Origin: Amphritea sp.
GTDB taxonomy: Bacteria > Pseudomonadota > Gammaproteobacteria > Pseudomonadales > Balneatricaceae
Direction of reading: 5' to 3'
Assembly (NCBI GenBank): GCA_024679645.1
Contig: JAIBCZ010000002.1
Coordinates: 1 to 51,793, forward strand
Length of the DNA: 51,793 nucleotides
Shown: in pieces, positions 45,540-51,793 of the stretch
Numbering within the stretch: the stretch's first letter is position 1
Layout: each line of letters begins with the position of its first letter
Made by a program: the position numbers and the translations under genes
Notes under the pieces: model-generated
The model's input: only the letters and a program-made list of their open reading frames with translations
Database searches by the model: none
What the model was told of the DNA's origin: nothing

Positions 45540-46496
45540 GGTAGATGTGGGGGCTTCAATGATGGTTGTATCAACCAATGTATCTTCTTTTAATAAGATC
45601 CCAGAATCTGACAGCCACAGGCTAGCCTCATTGAATAGCTTGCGAGACAACCTCTTACGTTCCAGAAGGTGACGGAAGTTCATGATGGTAGTGAGGTCAG
45701 GAATTGTTTTGTCCAGGGATAAATCAGCAAATAGGCGCATTGAGCAATTTCATATAACGCATCGTCCATTGTTGGATCACTCAGGCTGTACCAGTTCTGC
45801 ATGCAGTGAATGCGTAGCATTGAAGAGAGAGTGTATGGGCGACGACCATTCCCTGTTTTGGGGTAATGTGGCTTAATGATCCCCTCCAGACACTTCCAAG
45901 GGTTGAATTTATCAGTAAGTCCAAGAAAGATCTCTTAACAGTTTTTCTGTGTTTCTGACTAAACTCGCTATCGGCAAAAGTGAGCTGATGATCCATGACT
46001 TATCTCGGAGAAGGTTGTTCCGCAGACTGTCTCAAGCGGTGGGACTTATTCGCAACTTCCTTAGTTCAGGCTGGTGAAAATACGTTATCTAATTTTTTAT
46101 AAGACTAAAATAAAGAAATTAAAGTGTAGAGGTTTTTCGCTGTTTTGGGGGCCACCCCTGAAACATTGCCAGACAGCAGGGTATAGTTGGTTTTGTATGT
46201 TACCTTAATTTTCCTGGATACGATGGGTAGAGCTGAATCAAGATCTGGTCGATCAACTGATTTATTTTATGGATGATGATCTGTTTGAGGCTTCGAGCCA
46301 TCAGAGGCTATCTTTGGTATATCGCTGGAAATTTTATCTGAATGCTAGACGTTTCAGGTCATGGTTCCTCAGTTTGTTGATTTAGATACTATTGTACGCC
46401 ATACCTGGTATGGGAAAAGAAACAGGCTCTCGTTTAACTGCTCTGTATTAGAGCAGCCGGTAATCTTTACTCCGGTTTATTTATTAAGGATTTAGT

Positions 46497-48077
46497 ATGT
46501 CGGTTCAGATTCCCGCGCTTATCTCTGCTTATTTTCAGCAGGTTCCAGATGTCTCTTTAGCTGCGCAGCAGGTGTCTTTTGGTACTTCAGGCCACCGTGG
46601 TAGTGCGCTGAAAAACAGCTTTAATGAGCAGCATATCCTGGCGATTAGCCAGGCAGTGGTTGAGTTCAGAAAACAGCAAGGTATATCCGGCCCAATGTAT
46701 GTCGGCATCGATACCCACGCCCTGTCAGTGCCAGCATTTGGTTCTGTGTTGCAGGTTCTGGTGGCTAATGGTGTGCAGGTTAAAGTGGATAGTGAGCAGG
46801 GCTTTACGCCGACACCGTTGGTTTCCAGAGCGATTATCCAGTATAACCAGAGTGGATCGGCAGGCCAGGCTGATGGTTTGATTATTACACCGTCCCATAA
46901 CCCGCCTGAAGATGGCGGTATTAAGTACAACAGTCCTGATGGTGGGCCTGCGGCTGCGGATATTACCAACTGGATTCAGCAGCGAGCCAATGCCTTGCTG
47001 ACGGATAAATTGCAAGACGTTAAGCGTGTTTCATTGAATCACGCACTGGGTCAGGTTGAACGGTATGACTTTGTTACCGAATATGTTGAGCAGTTAGGTT
47101 CTGTGGTCGACATGTCCGTGCTGCAATCGAAGAAGCTGAAGATCGGGGTTGATCCGATGGGGGGGGCTTCACTTGCAGCATGGCAGGCAATAGCTGCGCG
47201 TCACCAACTGGATCTGGAGATCGTGAATACCTCGCAGGCACCGGATTTCGGGTTTATGCCGCCGGATCATGATGGCAAAATTCGTATGGATTGCTCTAGT
47301 TCTGCCGCGATGGCCAATCTGCTGGCGGTTAGTAGTTCGTTTGATCTGGCATTTGGTAATGATCCTGATGCGGATCGCCATGGTATTGTCGATAGCCAGG
47401 GGCTGCTGAATCCAAACCACTATCTGGCGGTATGTATCGATTACCTGCTCAGTCATCGACCTGACTGGTCTGAACAGTTGATGGTGGGTAAGACGCTGGT
47501 CTCCTCCTCTATGATCGATCGAGTTGTCGCGGGTCGTAAGCGCAAGCTTTACGAAGTGCCGGTGGGCTTTAAGTGGTTTGTTGATGGACTAAGTGAGGGA
47601 TCCGTTGCATTTGCAGGCGAAGAGAGTGCCGGTGCAAGTTTTCTGACCTTTGATGGTAAGCCCTGGAGTACGGATAAAGATGGCATCATTCTTTGCTTGC
47701 TGGCCGCTGAGATCATGGCTGTTACCGGCAAAACACCCCATCAGTACTACCATGAACTGACCGAACAGTATGGCAGTTCGGTTTATCAGCGGGTTGATAG
47801 TCCGGCGACTCAGGAACAAAAGGATCGCTTTGCCGCTCTGCGCCCGGATACCCTGGGCATTGATGTTCTTGCAGGTGATAAGGTGCTTGATTGTTTCAGT
47901 GAGGCACCGGGTAATGGGGCTTCCATTGGCGGCATTAAGCTGGTCACTGAGAATGGTTGGCTAGCTGCCCGGCCAAGCGGAACTGAGGCGATCTGCAAAG
48001 TGTATGCAGAGAGCTTTAAGGGGCAGGCACATCTGGCGCAGTTACTTGAGCAGAGTGGGCAACTGTTTGAAAAATAA
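46497..48077 (+). CDS. pgm: Phosphoglucomutase (alpha-D-glucose phosphate-specific)
   Basis: VSFGTSGHRGSALKNSFNEQHILAISQAV; TPSHNPPEDGGIKYNSPDGGPA. Confidence 0.95.
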   Translation: MSVQIPALISAYFQQVPDVSLAAQQVSFGTSGHRGSALKNSFNEQHILAISQAVVEFRKQQGISGPMYVGIDTHALSVPAFGSVLQVLVANGVQVKVDSEQGFTPTPLVSRAIIQYNQSGSAGQADGLIITPSHNPPEDGGIKYNSPDGGPAAADITNWIQQRANALLTDKLQDVKRVSLNHALGQVERYDFVTEYVEQLGSVVDMSVLQSKKLKIGVDPMGGASLAAWQAIAARHQLDLEIVNTSQAPDFGFMPPDHDGKIRMDCSSSAAMANLLAVSSSFDLAFGNDPDADRHGIVDSQGLLNPNHYLAVCIDYLLSHRPDWSEQLMVGKTLVSSSMIDRVVAGRKRKLYEVPVGFKWFVDGLSEGSVAFAGEESAGASFLTFDGKPWSTDKDGIILCLLAAEIMAVTGKTPHQYYHELTEQYGSSVYQRVDSPATQEQKDRFAALRPDTLGIDVLAGDKVLDCFSEAPGNGASIGGIKLVTENGWLAARPSGTEAICKVYAESFKGQAHLAQLLEQSGQLFEK

Positions 48078-48131
48078 TAGTAATAATTTGAGACTGATAA
48101 TCTGCTGCACTGCTTATGAAGCATAACTATT

Positions 48132-48171
48132 GGCTGATACAGGCGGGTGATAATCCGTCTGCGGCCTTTTT
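48132..48171 (+). terminator. Possible pgm terminator
   Basis: CAGGCGG-gtgataat-CCGTCTG, then cggcCTTTTT. Confidence 0.5.
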
Positions 48172-48256
48172 CATCCCATTTTCCTAAGCTTCTGGATGCT
48201 GAAGATGTACATCGCCACTCTAAGTGGTATTTCATGAACGAAAATGGATACTCCGT

Positions 48257-49690
48257 ATGATCCCTGTAATTATGGCTGGCGGCTCTGGTACTCGCCTTTG
48301 GCCTCTATCTCGTACTCAGTATCCGAAGCAGTTTTTGGCGCTCAATAGCGACCTTTCGATGTTGCAGGAGACGGTTAAGCGTTTGGGTAATGTTGCTCAG
48401 GTGAGTTTGATCTGTAATGAAGAACACCGTTTCTTGGCAGCTGAGCAGATGCGACTGCTAGATCAATCTTGCTCAATTTATCTTGAGCCAGTAGGGCGAA
48501 ATACGGCACCGGCGATTGCTTTGGCTGCGATAGACGCTGTCACTAAAGGCCAGGGTAGTGAGTGTCTGTTAGTGCTAGCTGCTGATCATGTGATTGAAGA
48601 TGAGCAGATATTTCAAAAGGTGATTGCTCAGTCTGAATCTCTGGCAAAAGAGGGGGTGTTGGTTACTTTTGGAATTGTGCCGACGCATCCTGAAGTCGGC
48701 TATGGCTATATAAAGGCCAATACCAACGGGTGGCAGTCTGAACAGCAAAAGGCAGAAGCTTATCCGGTTGCTGAGTTTGTGGAAAAGCCAAACCTGACGA
48801 AGGCTAAGTCTTATTTGTCTGAAGGCGGTTATTACTGGAACAGTGGCATGTTTATGTTTCGTGCGGATCGTTATTTAGAGGAGCTGGGTAAGTTTCGTCC
48901 GGATATCCTAGCGGCTTGTCAGAAGGCGATGGCGGATACGGCTGTGGATATGGACTTTATCCGTGTAAACGCTGAGGCGTTCGAGGCTTGTCCGGATGAG
49001 TCGGTTGATTATGCTGTGATGGAACCTCTTTGTTCGGCTGAAGGCTCTAATCAGGTCGTTGTGTTACCGTTGGATGCTGGCTGGAGTGATGTGGGTAGTT
49101 GGGCTGGGTTTTGGGGAATTAAAGATAAAGACGCCGGCGGTAATGTGCTGGCTGGCGATATTATAGCCCACAGTACTACTGACTCATTTGTGATGTCTTC
49201 TGATCGTTTGGTGACAACACTGGGTGTGGATAACTTAATCATTGTTGATACCCCTGATGCTTTATTGGTGGCTGATAAAAGCCGCATTCAGGATGTTAAA
49301 AAGATTGTTGCAGACATCAAAGCGACTGGCCGTAATGAAACCGTTCAGCACCGTGAGGTGTATCGTCCTTGGGGTAAGTATGACTCTATCGATATGGGTG
49401 AGCGCTACCAGGTAAAACGTATTACGATGAAGCCGGGGGCTAAGCTATCGCTACAAAAGCATCACCACCGTGCTGAGCATTGGATTGTGGTGAGTGGTAC
49501 TGCCAGGGTCACCATAGGGGAAGTGACTGCCCTGATGACTGAAAACCAGTCGACCTATATTCCATTAGGTGAAGTCCACTGCCTTGAAAATCCGGGTAAG
49601 GTGGACTTGGAACTGATTGAGATTCAGACGGGGTCTTATTTGGGTGAAGATGATATCGTTCGGTTGCACGATGATTACGGAAGGGTGTAA
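48257..49690 (+). CDS. manC: Mannose-1-phosphate guanylyltransferase / mannose-6-phosphate isomerase
   Basis: [29 protein letters not shown]...; C-terminal cupin [46 protein letters not shown]. Confidence 0.95.
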   Translation: MIPVIMAGGSGTRLWPLSRTQYPKQFLALNSDLSMLQETVKRLGNVAQVSLICNEEHRFLAAEQMRLLDQSCSIYLEPVGRNTAPAIALAAIDAVTKGQGSECLLVLAADHVIEDEQIFQKVIAQSESLAKEGVLVTFGIVPTHPEVGYGYIKANTNGWQSEQQKAEAYPVAEFVEKPNLTKAKSYLSEGGYYWNSGMFMFRADRYLEELGKFRPDILAACQKAMADTAVDMDFIRVNAEAFEACPDESVDYAVMEPLCSAEGSNQVVVLPLDAGWSDVGSWAGFWGIKDKDAGGNVLAGDIIAHSTTDSFVMSSDRLVTTLGVDNLIIVDTPDALLVADKSRIQDVKKIVADIKATGRNETVQHREVYRPWGKYDSIDMGERYQVKRITMKPGAKLSLQKHHHRAEHWIVVSGTARVTIGEVTALMTENQSTYIPLGEVHCLENPGKVDLELIEIQTGSYLGEDDIVRLHDDYGRV

Positions 49691-49829
49691 GGGCAGCGGC
49701 TTGTTACCGAAAGTGCGTTGTTCGGGAAAGGTCGTCGTCCGTTAAAAAACAAAAGATAAAATTCTATGATTCAGTTATCGTAACGGTACGATAACGTTGA
49801 AAGTTAAATTTGGAACAAGGAGTGTTCTG

Positions 49830-51206
49830 ATGGTTTCTATTCTTCATCATGGGGCGGTTACTGGAGTGACCGGTTCGTGTCATCAGCTGGTGTTGGGTTC
49901 TGATACCAGTGTCTTGATTGATTGCGGTTTGTTTCAGGGGGCGGAATCTGCTGAGCGTGAACTGAGTAATCAGCAGATTGATTTTCCTATTGATACTGTT
50001 AAAGCGTTGTTTATTACTCATTGTCATATTGACCACGTGGGGCGTCTGCCCTGGTTGCTGGCGGCGGGGTTTGATGGGCCGGTGTATGCCTCAGAGGCCA
50101 CTGCTCGGTTACTGCCTTTGGTGATTGAGGATGCACTAAAACTTGGTGTAACCCGTGATAAGCAGCTGATCGATAGAGTTATTCACAGGCTTGAACAGAT
50201 GTTGGTGCCATTGAAGTATGGTGTCTGGTTATCTACTCCGTTTGGGCAATCTGTTGTGAATCAGGTGCTTAAGGTGCGTTATCAACCTGCTGGGCATATT
50301 CTGGGGTCTGCATATCTAGAGTTTAAGTATCAGGGTGAAATCATAGTCTTTTCGGGCGATTTGGGCGCGCCTTATGCGCCGCTGTTGCCGGCCCCTAAAT
50401 CTCCTTGGCGGGCTGATCGGTTGGTTATTGAAAGTACTTACGGCGATAAATTGCATGAGAACCGTAAGCAGCGTCGATTATTGTTGAAGCAGATAATTGA
50501 GCGTTCACTGATGAACTCTGGCACTGTGCTTATCCCTGCTTTCAGTATCGGCCGTACGCAGGAGTTATTGTATGAGCTGGAAAGTATTATCCACAGTAGC
50601 AAGCAGAGTGACTGGCAGCAGATAGATATAATTGTCGATTCACCGCTAGCGGCTAAATTTACCGAATGTTACCGCGAATTGCAGTACCTATGGGATGCAG
50701 AGGCTCAGAAGCGTAAACGCGCTGGCAGGCATCCGTTGTCCTTTGATCAGTTGATTACAGTTGAAAGTCATCAGCAGCATATGACACTGGTGAATTATCT
50801 ACAGCAAAGTGGTCGCTCGTCAATTGTTGTTGCTGCCAGTGGTATGTGTGCCGGTGGGCGAATGGTGAATTATCTTAAAGCATTATTGCCTGATGCGCGG
50901 ACGGATGTGTTGTTTGTAGGTTATCAGGAAAAAGGTACGCCGGGTCGCGATATTCAGCAATATGGCCCTAAGGGCGGCTATGTTTATCTGGACGATGAAC
51001 GGATTGATATTAATGCTGCGGTGCATACGATTGGAGGCTATTCTGCGCATGCCGACCAGAAAGATCTGGTTAACTTTGTGAAGCGGATGCGGCATAAACC
51101 GAATGAAATTCGGATTGTTCATGGGGAACAGGAAGCTAAACTGAAATATCAAAGCTTATTGGCTGACGTGGTGCCGGATGCGCGCATCGTTATACCGGAT
51201 AAATAG
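49830..51206 (+). CDS. MBL-fold / beta-CASP metallo-hydrolase (RNA exonuclease-like)
   Basis: HCHIDHVGRLPWL; ESTYGD; beta-CASP and C-terminal HTIGGYSAHADQKDLVNF; strong RBS AAGGAG before ATG 49830. Confidence 0.88.
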   Translation: MVSILHHGAVTGVTGSCHQLVLGSDTSVLIDCGLFQGAESAERELSNQQIDFPIDTVKALFITHCHIDHVGRLPWLLAAGFDGPVYASEATARLLPLVIEDALKLGVTRDKQLIDRVIHRLEQMLVPLKYGVWLSTPFGQSVVNQVLKVRYQPAGHILGSAYLEFKYQGEIIVFSGDLGAPYAPLLPAPKSPWRADRLVIESTYGDKLHENRKQRRLLLKQIIERSLMNSGTVLIPAFSIGRTQELLYELESIIHSSKQSDWQQIDIIVDSPLAAKFTECYRELQYLWDAEAQKRKRAGRHPLSFDQLITVESHQQHMTLVNYLQQSGRSSIVVAASGMCAGGRMVNYLKALLPDARTDVLFVGYQEKGTPGRDIQQYGPKGGYVYLDDERIDINAAVHTIGGYSAHADQKDLVNFVKRMRHKPNEIRIVHGEQEAKLKYQSLLADVVPDARIVIPDK

Positions 51207-51532
51207 CAATGTGTTGTTGATCCAGGTGGTTGAAAGGGCGAGAGGTAAAACCTAAGAGAGTGATGTATAGGTTAGACAAGTTACAATCCATTCTTATGTG
51301 CTATTTATTTTTTGAGAGCTTAGAGAACAAGGTGGGCAGTGGAGGTATCTTCTCCCGCTGACTAAACGTTAATTTGTTTGTGTACTGCCGTGCTATAACC
51401 TTGATATTTAATCTCTGATCATGCGGGTATTTTTAGGTACATCATTTGTCTGAGTCCTTATTGCCGATAGTTCACTATAATCATTGTGCATTAATAACCT
51501 CTCAATTAAGGCTGGTTTATCTGCCTAAAGAA

Positions 51533-51583
51533 ATAGGGCCAGTACAGATATAGGGCCAGTACAGAAACAGGGGCAGTATTTTT
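51533..51583. repeat. 17-bp tandem repeat, about 3 copies (third degenerate)
   Basis: atagggccagtacagat | atagggccagtacagaa | acaggggcagtattttt. Confidence 0.8.
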
Positions 51584-51669
51584 ATACTGTAAGAGGTAGG
51601 GGCTGACGAGATCAGGGCTTGAGCATAGGCTCTTTAATTTAAAATCAAGATGCTGAATTTGGATTGTTT

Positions 51670-51793
51670 ATGGAAAAGATAAAAGCGCTGGTCGAAGAGT
51701 TGGCAAAGCATGCGCTTGATCAACAGGTGCGTATTGCGACGGCAGAGTCTTGCACCGGCGGATGGGTAGCGCAGGAGGTTACGGCGTTGGCCG
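51670..51793 (+). CDS. pncC: CinA C-terminal domain / nicotinamide-nucleotide amidohydrolase, truncated by window end
   Basis: MEKIKALVEELAKHALDQQVRIATAESCTGGWVAQEVTALA; ATAESCTGG motif. Confidence 0.9.
   Translation, partial: MEKIKALVEELAKHALDQQVRIATAESCTGGWVAQEVTALA

Larger units (their letters stand above)
45021..45996 (-). pseudogene. IS5 family transposase pseudogene with multiple frameshifts
   Basis: Frame fragments MDHQLTFADSEFSQKHRKT..., [27 protein letters not shown]..., [36 protein letters not shown]..., [38 protein letters not shown]. Confidence 0.92.
44891..46060 (-). mobile_element. Decayed IS5-type insertion sequence
   Basis: Terminal repeats GGAACCTGCGATTAAGT (44891-44907) and GACTTATTCGCAACTTCC (46043-46060, reverse complement GGAAGTTGCGAATAAGTC); flanked by CTAG / TTAG (YTAR target type); contains a broken IS5 transposase. 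Confidence 0.85.

Noticed and set aside
48078-48256. JUMPStart/ops element upstream of manC
   Set aside because: No GGCGGTAGC-type ops core present in the intergenic region.

Overview
The window is a 51.8-kb gammaproteobacterial chromosomal segment, probably Oceanospirillales-like (inference from gene content and order). Most of it is conserved housekeeping synteny: flgT/flgO/flgP; glnD-map; rpsB-tsf-pyrH-frr-uppS-cdsA-rseP-bamA-skp-lpxD-fabZ-lpxA-lpxB-rnhB-dnaE-accA-tilS; pyrG-eno-ftsB-truD-surE-pcm-DUF368-nlpD-rpoS; and mutS convergent to rpoS. Between mutS and a truncated cinA/pncC gene at the right edge lies about 14 kb of accessory DNA. It carries cysNC, a very unusual cysD, an SLC13 permease, cysQ, a decayed IS5-type element, pgm, manC and a beta-CASP metallo-beta-lactamase protein. 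The most striking observations are: (1) a single 586-aa ORF joining about 287 aa of catalytically dead IS630-like transposase sequence in frame to CysD, with a good internal Shine-Dalgarno and ATG exactly at the canonical CysD start; (2) absence of dxr between cdsA and rseP and of ispD/ispF between ftsB and truD, which suggests the MEP isoprenoid pathway was lost or relocated; (3) an array of four triloop hairpins at the flgT 3' end; (4) an IS5 relic with recognisable IRs and a YTAR-type duplication, containing a (TTTTG)6 and a C10 tract. All calls come from reading the sequence and from remembered family motifs. No searches were run.
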